The translations under genes were made by a program, and so were the position numbers. From Toxotes chatareus (taxonomy: Eukaryota > Chordata > Actinopteri > Toxotidae): a stretch of 64,000 nucleotides of DNA. Position 1 is the first letter of the stretch, and each line of letters starts with the position of its first letter. The stretch is from contig CM028896.1 of the NCBI GenBank assembly GCA_016801885.1, positions 3,410,001-3,474,000 on the forward strand. Direction: 5' to 3'. The notes under the pieces are model-generated. The model saw nothing but the letters and a program-made list of their open reading frames with translations. It ran no database searches and was not told the origin of the DNA. Positions 34,818-46,253 of the stretch are shown one piece after another.

Positions 34818-37800
34818 ACATCATGTCATGTGTCATGACATATACGTATGTGTGCCATTCAATTTGTCATATTTTAATTTTCATATATATATATAAGCTT
34901 ATCTAAGGGGATACTAACTGTTAGCCCAGGGCATATATACTCAAGGAATAACACTCACTGGAGATTTTGCAGATATGGAAGGTCTGGGAACCTGGAATAA
35001 GTGACAAGCTGGACTAAACTAAAGAGCCTGAATTAAAGAGAGCTGAAATGTGACTTTGTTGAAACAGACAAGGGCTTCTTTTACCTCTATGGGCAGGGAC
35101 CATTTCCTCCCCCACCCACCCTCCTTCTTTCCCCTCTCCCTCCTTTCCTCCATTTCTCTTTTTTAAGGTCTTTATATCTTTCTTCTCCTTCCTCCATTAC
35201 TTCTCTTCACCCTTCTCTTACTCGCTCTCTTTCTCCCTGTGTCGCGTCTCTCCCATGCTGACTCCCTCTTTTGGGATTCTGGCATAGGAACTGAGAGTGT
35301 GTGTTTAATCCACAGGTCCTCTGTGTGTGTATGTGTGTGTTAGCCAGAGGTCCTGTGGTCGCTGGGACTTCAAAGCTGAAACCAGAGTCTCTCCACAGTC
35401 TGCAGCTTCCCTATAAATCACACTAATCATACTGCACGGGAACACACATATGTATACACAGCCACAACAGAGAGCGAGATGGGAGATAGAAGTGAGAGTG
35501 AAACATTAATGAAAAAGTATATCAGATAAAATATTAGCAGGTACAAATCAAAGGAAGTGGAAAGAATGAAAGATGACTTAATGTGACAGTGCAAGAGAGG
35601 GTCAAAGTGGATTTTGGCAGAGATGGAGTAGAAAGAATTGAGTAACAGCAGAAAAAGGCCAGTCTTACATTGAATTTGACATAGAATAAACAGGGTGTTG
35701 CCAGCCGAGCCCTTAGCGAATTTATTTTTGTAACTAGATTCTCTCTCTTGTTATATATACATCTGTGCAGTTGAATAAAATAATTTCCCTTGTGAACTTC
35801 AACCAAAGATTGAATCACTATATCCATAGAAGAGAAACAGAAAGCAGAGTGGTTTTTTGCATTGTTTTGCTTTGTTTTTGCTTCATTTTTGTTTTGTTTG
35901 AATTTTTGTCTGCGAAAAGTGATTCATCTGCTTGTCTTTCACAGTAACGCCCTGCTTCTCTTTTCGATTCATGCCCCACGTGTCTGTTCATTAAAACAGT
36001 AAGCGTGCACAGGAAAGAAAATTCACCAAACCCACAAATTTCAAATTTGTCTTTTGCCTTTTGCAAAATCATTCTCATACTATGAAGAAGGTTTTGAAAT
36101 GATAAGTAGGTGATTTGGACAGAGGTTCAGAGAGCAGAGTAAAGAATCTCTGTCTATATTAAATTCTTACATAGGTGAAATTCTTCCTACTGAAACGTAT
36201 TTCTCTCTGCTCCTTGTAACTTAGCTGTCACTGGCTTTTGTAAAAATGAAACACGTTGTACCAAATCCTGCCAAATCCAGGTGGGTCTTAAACTGTCAGG
36301 AGGTCAAAAGTCTCCAATTGTAAAGTCTTTGACACTTAGAAGATAACCTCAGTGATCTTTGCTCTGAGTGCCTACTCTGACATGCAGCAGCCCAGTCATG
36401 TGAAATGTAAATTGTTGAACTAGACTTGCTCTGACATACTGGGGTAGCAACAATAATTAAATACGTTTTCCAAAAAAAAAAAAAACAAGTCACATGCCCT
36501 GCCTGAGGACACATGGTGACAGTGTAACATCTGTTTTTTGAGTCTTTTCCCAATAAATTTGAAAATATATGAGTTCATACTTGAATAAGTTTAACACTTA
36601 CAAGATTTTTGTTATAGTACTCTCTAATAGCAACAGAAAATCATAATTAAAACAGTTTCAAATAAGATTGAGCTAAAACATGTACAATGTTTACCTGTAT
36701 ATCTTTAGGAATTTTTAAAACTTACTTCTATTTTAACAGGATTGCTCCATGTGGTCTTGATCTAAAGAAAATGACTTTTGTTGGTTTTCTTAATCCAGAT
36801 AACACATACATTCGGACAGAGTCAACACCCCAGCACGTGCCTCTGATGGAGCCTGTTGCATATTCTAGCCTTTCTGTTGGTCTGTCCAATAACCACAAAA
36901 AGAGTTTTGACAGAAAAATGGACGTAATCAAATAATCTGAAAACTTGTCCATATTCAGTTCTGATCTGCAGGTTTGCTTGACTTGAGCTGTTTTAGTTGG
37001 ACTAGTATTCAGTGCATTTTGAGTAATATAATAATATGAAGCCAACCTAAGCTGCTGACAGCAACATGACTGTTGACATTTGGCTCAATATTCTGTTCCT
37101 TATTTAAATTACTATGAACAACTTGACCTGGAATTTTGTTTGGGCAATTTTATCTTGGTCTTGTGCAGACTGACAGATCTCCAGCTGCTGCTGTGGCTCG
37201 ACCATGGAGTTTTTAGAGCCGACTGCCTTTAACTTGTAGTTTTAGGGGCTGATTTTCTTCTCACAATGCCTGAGAACCGCAGCAGTCAGCACAGCAGCAC
37301 AATGGGTGGTAGATCGACATCCTCCCTTCAGCCATTAAAACAAATAGCACTTTATCCAAGAATGTGTGTGTCTGTGTGTGTGTGTCTGTGTCTACAGGAG
37401 AGACTGTGTGTGCATATGAGTAATTCTGAAGTTAATTGTAACCATGTCAGCTGACAAGGAATCCCATTTCTACTTACTGGGTGATTTATACACTCACTAG
37501 TAATCCACCAATATATAAAGAAATTATAATAAGATTAAGAAACACAATTAACAAATCACTGAAGCTATTACAATCAATATTTATATATTAAGAAGGGATA
37601 AAAAGGTAACGTTTAAATTGAAAGGGTTGATTTCAGATAGAAATGCACAGTCTATTATCTCCTCGCTCTCTTCAGCATTGTTTCAAGCAACAGTCAGCTG
37701 TTTTTCACATTTAAAAAAAAGTTCTGGAAACTGACCCTGCGCTACGTGCCAAGCACAGAACAGTAAACAGGCAAAGTCAGCAACGAGCTGGTGAACACAG

Positions 37801-39410
37801 CGGTTCATTTAGCTGCTAATGAACCTGATATTTTCCTCTGTAGAGAGAGAGGGGGATTGAATATTGGACTTGCATTCCTCAGGTAGACACAAACACGGCT
37901 CTAAATAATGACTTTGACCAAAAATCATCATTATTACTGCTTGTGAAATATCAGTTGCTGTAAATATACTAAATTGTGGTAAACTGTATTAAAATATTCA
38001 TACAAATGCAGGCAGGAAACAAAGAAACAAATGCATTGCATTGACCAGTACAGACAACACACTGAACACAGCTCTGTCTAGGATGTTAATAGACATCTGC
38101 AAAATCCAATTGCAACATGCAGATAAAATCAACTGTAAGGAAGAACTGGATGAACAGAACAGGAAAGATGAAAGCATGAGAGAGAGAGGGTGAGAGGAAC
38201 AGGAAAAACAAGGTGGGAAAGAGGGGAAAAAAAAAGACAAAACAGAAAGAGAGAAAGAAAAATAAGACCAAGACAGGGAGACCATGTGAGGGTTACCACA
38301 ACCATGCCACTGAGTGGTTTGTTTACATGGTACCACACCACTAGGTTTTTAACCACAGACAGGGCATGTGTGTGTTCATATGTGTGTGTGTGTGTGCATG
38401 CAGCTGTGTGCATGTGTATCCTCCGTTACTGAAACGCAGACCACATGCATGCCTGCGGGTAGAGATTCAATGGTTTTAAATATGAAACCTGTGATTTTAA
38501 ACTGCAACATAGTTTTAATAAAATCAAAAACTAATTTAGATTTACAGACAGGTGAAATTTAGACCAAAATCCCTTGTACCTCTGTTTCAGTACCCACGGG
38601 ATTACACAATCCCCTCACTGCTTTCAACTTTTAATTCTGTTTTCTCTACAACATTCAATTTTAGGTTGAAATTTCCACTACCTCAGCAAACACAAAGCCA
38701 ACGTTTTTATACACCACACAGCAGGACAGTTATGATTATGTTTCAAAACTGTACGTCAGAATAACTTGTTTAGAACAGGGGAACAAATCACAATCGTATT
38801 GTAAGAGAGAGGAATGAATCACAAAAGACCCTGCCAGTCTGAGACGCTACAAGGGAAAACGTTATTTTTATTAGTGTTTATTTCATGTGTTTCTGGATGA
38901 AATCCTGGACATTTGTGACTAGTTTCATGTCACAATCAGCCTTGTGCGTGAGGCTTGCTTGTACGAGCTGGATTCACCACGCTGTCTGAACTGCACAAAT
39001 GTTTCATAAAATGATCTTTTCAACTTGATGAATGCCATCTGTTCAAGTTAAGTTCACAAAAAACATTACCAAAGAGGAAAAAGAACAGTTTCGAATCCTG
39101 CTGTAGGAAATCCGCTGATGAAAAAGTAGAAAACACAGCAGTGCTACTAATGGTATGAGGGGACCTGAAACAAGTATTATTAATACAGCTGCCAAAAACA
39201 TGTCATCACAGCTGAAGTGAACTTTGATTGATAACGGTATCATATCTAAACTCATCAAATTCATTCACGCAAAGTCACTGTGATCAGAGTCAAATGAGTT
39301 TTGTTGAACAGATTTTGTCTGTACCTGACACATATGACAGGTCTGAACCACTCAGGAATTTCTTGTGTATCCACGAGAGAATTATTAGTAAACTCTAATC
39401 CCTCTTTTTC

Positions 39411-39850
39411 TTGCTTTGAGAAGAGGGTAAAGAGACAGAGGGAACTTTATGAGCGGTAGGGATGATAACATGGAGACGGACTGGAAAGAGAAACAGAAGT
39501 GGAGTGCAGGAAGGGCTGGGCAAGGGGGCAAGGAAAGGTTATGAGAGGAATGAAGCAGTGAGAAATTTTGAAAAAGTGAGAAAATTAGGGGGAAAATATT
39601 TAAAAGCAAGCTAAGCTGGCAGGAAAGAGTGGAGGAGAAAGAGTGAAAGCAGAGAGAGAGAAAAAGAGAGACAGGAAGGAAAAGGAGGGTTAGCTGAAGG
39701 GTGAGGTGCCAGCAAGGGAGGAGAAAGAGAGAGGGAAGAATAAAGGAAGGAAAGGGAGGGATCAAGCCAAAGAGAAAGGTAGGTACTGGCCAGGGGGGGA
39801 GAAAGAAGTGGGGAGAAAAGTGTGGGGGATGAACAGGGAAGAAGGTAGAG
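39411..39850. repeat. Purine-rich (G/A) tract
   Basis: About 440 bp of strongly purine-biased + strand, with GAGAGA and GGAAGG runs. Potential for triplex (H-DNA) structure. No coding or promoter signature seen. Confidence 0.7.
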
Positions 39851-41041
39851 GTAGTGGTGGGGGTTTCTCCAGCTGCTTTCTGAGGAGAGCAGTTGAAGGT
39901 AATTGGTTCCTGATGTGAACCTGAGCTTAGTTCTTCAAATAAAAGGCCTTTCTGTCAGCTGTAATGGCTTTTCCATGCTACACTGCTCTGGTGGGGGCTA
40001 TGTTAGCATCCTAGCATAGCTCGTGACCTGCTTTGAATTAGAAGGTATGCAATAATACAAGTGTACCAACTGTGATGGCCTGATTAGCATCATAGATCAG
40101 AGGGTTTCTGCGACAAAGCAATCTAATCTATGGGAGGCCAGATAAGGATCCTGGCATAAAACTGCAGACTGTGAGCTGTGCCACGATATCCAACACAGTG
40201 TGGATTGTGGACAGTGTGGCACTGCACTTATGCTGTTTGGAATTATAGTGGCATCAAAGCATAATCAGGGCATTAGTAAATGGATGAATGATACCTGCCA
40301 AACAAATGGCAAGTATTGTCCGACAGCATGTTGCCACATTACTTCACATTTCATCCCAAGTTTGGATGGTTACCTTAGCATTAATTAAGTTGCCAGACAA
40401 CCAGCAGAGACTCCAGGAAGTCACTGCTCTAGGGCAAGAAATAGTCCAGGACGTAACCCCTCGAAACTCACAACTCGTTTCTGTTTTAGGTTTTGTTTTT
40501 TGTATGGATTGATGATTGAAATCAGTTTTCAAGAATAGAAACTGCTGGCTTTGTGCTGATGTGGATCCAAGGAAGAGGGAAAAAAGTATCAAATTCATCT
40601 ACATTAGTGGGGACATGTTCTTAGTGAGTCTGAGCCACTACAAACACCAGACCTCACTGACCTCACCGACTCAATAACAAACAGCTGTCACATAACAGCC
40701 CGGTGTGTGTATGTTTGAGATAGAGAGTGTGTGTGTGTGTATATATGCATTTAAGCATGCCTGTTTGCCTGATTGCCTCTTTATCTGTGAAAGTGACTGT
40801 GTGACTGCATGTTTGCTTACCTGGTTGCATGACAGCATTTATTTATGCGTCTATGTGTGTGTGTCTGCATTCAGTCGTTGAACACATGATGGATTAGGGT
40901 TGAAGATGCGGTCCACTGGTGGGAGAAAAAGAAAATTGTTCATCTGGCCATGTTGTCTTTTCTGCTGATAAAAAATACATCAGGGCCATTATGAGCATAC
41001 TGTAATTACAGTAAACAGGTGATGATATGGTGATGCTTTAG

Positions 41042-41045
<4 letters not shown>

Positions 41046-41126
<81 letters not shown>
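41046..41126. repeat. (TG)n microsatellite, about 40 units
   Basis: Pure TG dinucleotides over about 81 bp. Confidence 0.97.
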
Positions 41127-41128
<2 letters not shown>

Positions 41129-44100
41129 GTTAAACTGAACAGCAGCACATAAAAAATGCTCTTTGTGTCTTTTCCGATCCACTGTATGTTTCCCATGCTC
41201 ACCCGGCTGTGAATCTGGGTGTGTTAATTACTATGTTTTTTGTCTTTTAACATCCTCAATTCATCTTTTAATATAGTTTCACTTAACTGGACATTGTGGA
41301 GAAACTTTTTTTTACTCCTTTTACAATGACAGCCTGGCAATGACGACAACACTCTGCGGTTTAGGACCCAGTAAACCAGTATACAAGAGCCCATTTCAAA
41401 AGGAACACTTCATCACTGGTACAGTCATCGACAGAGAGAAGCCATTAGCGTGTATCACCACTTGAGAGAAAGGAAGTCACCATGGATAATCTGTCATCTC
41501 CATCTCATAGATGTTTTCTGCTCTGACAACAAGAGATAGAGATGAGAGAGAGAGGGAGATGCTGAGTGGGAAATAATGCTGCTACGCAGGCAGCCTGGCT
41601 GTCGTCAAGTGCATTTGATCTGTGTAATTAATGCTGTCAGATAGTAATTGTGACTATAAAATGTCCGAGTCGCAGAAGCAAAATAAGGGAGTGAAGAGAG
41701 GAAAGAAAAGGTGGAGGTTTGGAGAACCTGGAGTTTACTAAGATGTAATGCTGAATTCAGAAAGAAAAAGGAATTTATTTATTTTACTCAAGGGTCAAAG
41801 TCTCCCCCACAGGCAGGAAGTACTCTCTGTCAACATTTGTAAATCACACATTTTGTTGCTTGGTACCCAAATAATGAAGAACAGCAATGTACTGCAGAAA
41901 GTGTGTATTGCTCAATAAATAAATAATTTGAAGCGGAGATGCTCACAGTGGTAATATATTTGTTCTCTCTGTCCATCTGCACTTTCTTTCGGAGTGCCCG
42001 ACTGGCATTTATTTAAGGTGAATTCTCTTAAAGACCGTCTCGTTATTATTGTTGTTATATTCACATGTGGAGGCCTTTCATATCCAAGCGTATTGCATCC
42101 GTATCAATGATAGAGCTCATAAACACCTCTTTTCACACTTCTACATAAGAGTTTTGTTTACTTTGTGATGTCATTCATCTCCTTGCCCCCGGGCTGTTTA
42201 TGTAGCCCTTTCTCCCCCCCCCCCACCTTCCACTTTTTTTTCTTCCATTTCCTCTATTTCACCCAACCTAACCCCTCGTTCTCTTTCACTCTCTGGCACC
42301 ACTACTGAAATTTAACTCTCCTTTTTAAAACCTGTGTGCCTCCCTCTCCTTCTCTTCCCCTATCCCTCAACTCTTGCTTTCTGTCTAATTTAAGTCCCCA
42401 ATTGTCTAATTCCCTCACCATCAACTTGCATTGAATCTGTCAAAGTGATTCTTACTCACCTGTCAGTCCTCAAAAGTCTAAAATTACTTTTGTATTGGGA
42501 CTTACGGCTTGAGTTGATCAGTAGAGCAGCACATGCTCAAGGGCCTTTGTGTCCTTAAATACACAAATTCAAAATGTCAAGCCTCCCTTATCTTCATAGC
42601 TAAATACCACATGGAGAGGGACCTGGGTATGTGTCTTTTAGTTAATTGAGACTATATACTTGCAGTATTTGAGAACTGGGTAGTTTTGTAATCTCAGCTC
42701 TTCCCTTCCATTCCTACAATTATGTTGGTTTGTTTACTACAAACACCTCAGTAAATACTTCCAGATGCTGCACAACTCTGTGGGTGTGACACATGAAAAA
42801 CAACTTTTGTGGACTGTGCTTACTGAACTACCTGGTGACAAGGATACATGTATCTGAAGTTATTGAGGTGATATGACTGTTTTTTGTTGTTTGACTAATG
42901 GTAGAATCTTGAAGACACAGGTAAAGAGCACACATTATAGCAAGGTTACCTCATATGAGAATATAAGCAGTGTGTATGTCAGGCTGACAGGAGAAAGCAT
43001 CTGAATTTACCTTCACATCATGTACCCTACAGTTTTTGACCCACTGCACAATCATAAGAGGTGCTTTTCAGGACACAGTCCAGTCCAAACTTCGACCCAT
43101 GCCAAAACAGTGACAGGAACCTTATGCAAGGACCTTGCCGACAACCTTCTGAGCTGTTACTTCCTGTACACAGACATTTGGATGGGTAGGGTGGCTGAAC
43201 AGGGTGAAAAAAACAAAGTCTGATTGCCAAGCAGAAGAACATGCTTCCTAGCAGCACTCGCATATTAGCAGCCTCCTATTTTTGTCCTATTTTTATTTTG
43301 ATATTAACACATGACTGAAAAGTAATTTTACTTGTTTAGATTCTTCTTCAAAGTAGTGAACAGTTTAGGAATATTACAAATTAACAACATCTATACAAAC
43401 AAGCTTACATCTGCCTGCAGCTATGTAAGCCTGAGGCTCCCCCTTGTACAGTAGGTGGGATTCTCCTTTGGCTGACGGGCAGATGTTTGCTTTCCATTGT
43501 GGGACACCACGGTTTAAATTTGGTCTGTTAGATTTGTGTGAAATAGAGGCACTTCTATCACGACAAGAGTGCAAATGTAGCACAGTGGTTGTGCAAGTAT
43601 TTTTGACAAATCGCTCAAAGCAAACAGATTTCCCCATCGCTGGGTTCTGTGTGGTTCCACTCATTCTTCTCCCATCCACGAGTGTGCAAGGCACATTTCA
43701 GATCTTCATCAAGATCAAAATCATGAAAAGTGAACTTGTATTTTCCCTTTTTCCTTCTTTTTCTCCAAATTATTTTGTTATGCGCTCAACTTTAAGAGGC
43801 AGAGGAGAACCACAAGGATGTGTGGTAACTAATAACTATGAAAATCAATGTGGGTGGCAGAGAAACTCAGAACAAAATACTGTGGATGTACTGACATTTG
43901 TGGTAGTTAAAGAGATGTTAGAGATGTTTGAATTCCCATAAAGCTGAGATCAGGCTACATGACATTTATGTCTTTTGAGATTGTCACTGGGTCAGATTAG
44001 GTAATCGTGGCGCCCTTTTGCAATAACTTTTAGAATATTCTCACAGTCCTCTGCAACTGTCTCCTAGAAACTATCTTTGTAAAGTACTGTTTTCAATCAT

Positions 44101-45706
44101 GTTGCGGTGACAAATTCAGTCACTGCCTGGATTATATTTGGAGGTGACTTTTTTTTTTTGTTGAATGAATGAAGAGCTACATTTATTTAATATACCAGAG
44201 TCACAGTGAGGTTGTCGGGGTGGATAGAAGGTGCACAAAGAGAAGGATTGTGACACCAGGACCTGGTTTTTGCATCATAGCTCCTGCCTGTGGTTAGGTC
44301 TGAACAGCAAAACAGCTTGTTTAAGGTTAGGGTAAGATCGTGGTTTAGATTTTATGTTAAGAAACATGTCGCTTTGAAAGTGACATGTTGATTGAAAACA
44401 CATCAGGAAGACAAACTCTTTCTCAGCAAAATTTTACGCCATTGTTGTGGAGATCCAAAAATGCTGCTGACCTTACTTTCTGATACTTCCCCCGAGCGGT
44501 CATGTGCTAAATTGCATCTCCGATGCGTAGCATTAATGTCATTGGTCGTGCACAAGCAAATTACTTTGAACATGTGATGATGACATGAGGTGCATCAGTG
44601 ACCTTAGATGAGAGGTGGATCACAAGGGGGACCCCAAAGCATGCGGCCTGGACGTGTTCTACCTTTTTTTTTAACATTTACTTTGGAAGACGTGCGTGAA
44701 GCACCAGGGTGGCCAGGCAGGTGGTGCCAGAGACATGTCTTCCAAGGCCTTGAATGTCAACCACCATGGCATCACAGATGTTAGGTGAAAGAGGGCAAAA
44801 AAATCCTGTGATGCTAGCCTTTGCATCTGTGGCTCATGAGGCATCCAAGATGAGGACCTGGACATCCTCCGGTGTGATGGAATACAACAACTAACTGTTA
44901 ACACTCTCAGGCCAAAATTATGTAGTTTAACCCTGGCTTTGGAAGGTGGTGCCTGACTGTGGACTCTTTTGAGGACACTGATGCAACGTTATATTGCTCT
45001 GAGACTGATCCTAACTAGAATTAAATGTAAGTGACATATTCGACTTAATGAGACAAATGAGAGAATGTTATATTGTTCACAACATATAGTGGCTTTAACA
45101 CTCCATTTCATTCCACAGCCGCAGTGGCTGGTTTACTACAAACACCTCAGTAAGTGTTCACAGATGGTGCGAAGCTGGCAGACATAACTGTCCCTACCAA
45201 ATACTTTCTCATAACCTGAGAACTTCATTCGAGAGGGGTTTGAACTTCACTTGGACAGCAGCACAGGCAGACAGGAGGAAATATTTCTAATATATTATGT
45301 GGAAGGTTAATTGGTAAGGAATACAATATGTCTTTGAGTCCCTCAGTGTCAGTCTCACGCTCTCTTTTTCTCTCTGCTTCACTCCACCCCTCTCTCCCTT
45401 CCTGTCTCTCTCTTAACAAGTTACTGAAAAAAAAATGTGTTTCCAATTAGGTGCTGAGGGAAAAACTCTCAATTCTCCGAACACTACAAGAAATGTCTTC
45501 AGCAACACAGCACTTACATGCTATATATTTTCATAAACCAAGTGGGAAAGTGATAAAGTTTCACCTGTCATGTAAAAGGAAAAGGCCCACAGCTTTATAA
45601 TTCACAGTTAACTCATAGTTTTGGTTTAAGTGAAATTCAACTTTTGCAGAATACAAACCAAATACGTTGCTACTCTTTTTTTAATTGGACATTTATTTTT
45701 TGCAGT

Positions 45707-45723
45707 GTGTGTGTGTGTGTGAA

Positions 45724-45757
<34 letters not shown>

Positions 45758-45775
45758 CGAAAGAGAGCGAAAGAG
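45707..45775. repeat. (GT)n-(GA)n compound microsatellite at the lpar1 promoter
   Basis: A short GT run followed by GA repeats with AAAGAGAG interruptions, just upstream of the probable lpar1 first exon. A second GA run is at about 45858-45882. GA runs near start sites can bind GAGA-type factors, but slippage is the simpler explanation. Confidence 0.85.
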
Positions 45776-45859
45776 AGACAGAGTGACGTCATGTGCAGAC
45801 AAAGGTCCTCTCCTGAGGAGTGTGTGTGGCAGTCGGTCGGTCGGCCAGTGAGTGAGTGA

Positions 45860-46253
45860 GAGAGAGAGAGAGAGAGAGGAGCCTTGTGGAGCAGCCGCGC
45901 CAGCGCTAAGAGGCACGGGGACGCAGCAGAGCATCAGGGCGTCTTCATCTGGGAAAAATAAAAAATAAAAATAAAACAACAACAACAACAACAACAAGAC
46001 ATACTGGTGGGAAACAATCGGTGGACATATAGCTTTACTGCACAGACATAAAATGAAAGGGTTACCTGGCTGTATATTGGATTTGGAGTCTTGCCTTACA
46101 CCGCTGCGACTTTGACACAACAGCTGCGCAGGCTGAGTCTCTAGGAGTCGTTTGTTGGGAGGAATTTCGGGCACCACGGATCTAACTTGATTTGGACATC
46201 CAGGGAGTAAGCTTAACTACCTACCTACTGCTCTCACTGGAAAAGAAAACTTT
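45860..46253 (+). other. lpar1: Probable noncoding first exon of lpar1
   Basis: A GC- and CpG-richer island (GTCGGTCGGTCGG, GCCGCGCCAGCGC) in AT-rich surroundings leads into about 390 bp that ends in a strong donor, TTT|GTAAGTA, at 46253/46254. The segment has stops in all + frames, so it is 5' UTR. An AAC repeat sits at about 45975-45997 and a 20-codon upstream frame at 46053-46115. The next + strand gene is lpar1, and mammalian LPAR1 also has noncoding 5' exons and large 5' introns, so assignment to lpar1 is reasonable inference. The start site is approximate. Confidence 0.6.
46053..46115 (+). other. Upstream open reading frame in the lpar1 5' UTR
   Basis: ATG followed by 19 further codons and TGA, wholly inside the probable first exon. 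The ATG has A at -3 (ATAAAATGA), a usable context. It could reduce translation of the main frame; no evidence for a functional peptide. Confidence 0.4.

Larger units (their letters stand above)
26495..45700. other. Gene desert upstream of lpar1
   Basis: About 19 kb with no exon I can support. It contains a probable LTR relic (26931-27382), long TG microsatellites (27701-27787, 41046-41126), a compound TG/G/GA repeat near 34100-34170, inverted repeats (34785-34817), several purine- or pyrimidine-skewed tracts, and a short duplicated segment (near 42731 and 45128). Distal regulatory elements for lpar1 or hsp30 could lie here but cannot be called from one sequence. Confidence 0.55.

Noticed and set aside
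39080..39115. GTTTCGAATCCTGC, resembling a tRNA T-arm
   Set aside because: No matching box A or cloverleaf upstream at the proper spacing.
27701..41126. Regular short repeats considered as CRISPR arrays or satellites
   Set aside because: They are simple dinucleotide microsatellites with no spacers, and the genome is animal.
43444..43941. 165-codon open frame on the + strand, with a 106-codon frame opposite
   Set aside because: No recognisable domain, no splice or promoter context, and both strands open at the same place, which points to chance.
45626..46177. 183-codon open frame on the - strand at the lpar1 promoter
   Set aside because: Much of it is translated GA/GT microsatellite (Ser-Leu and His-Thr repeats), and it runs antisense to the probable lpar1 first exon.
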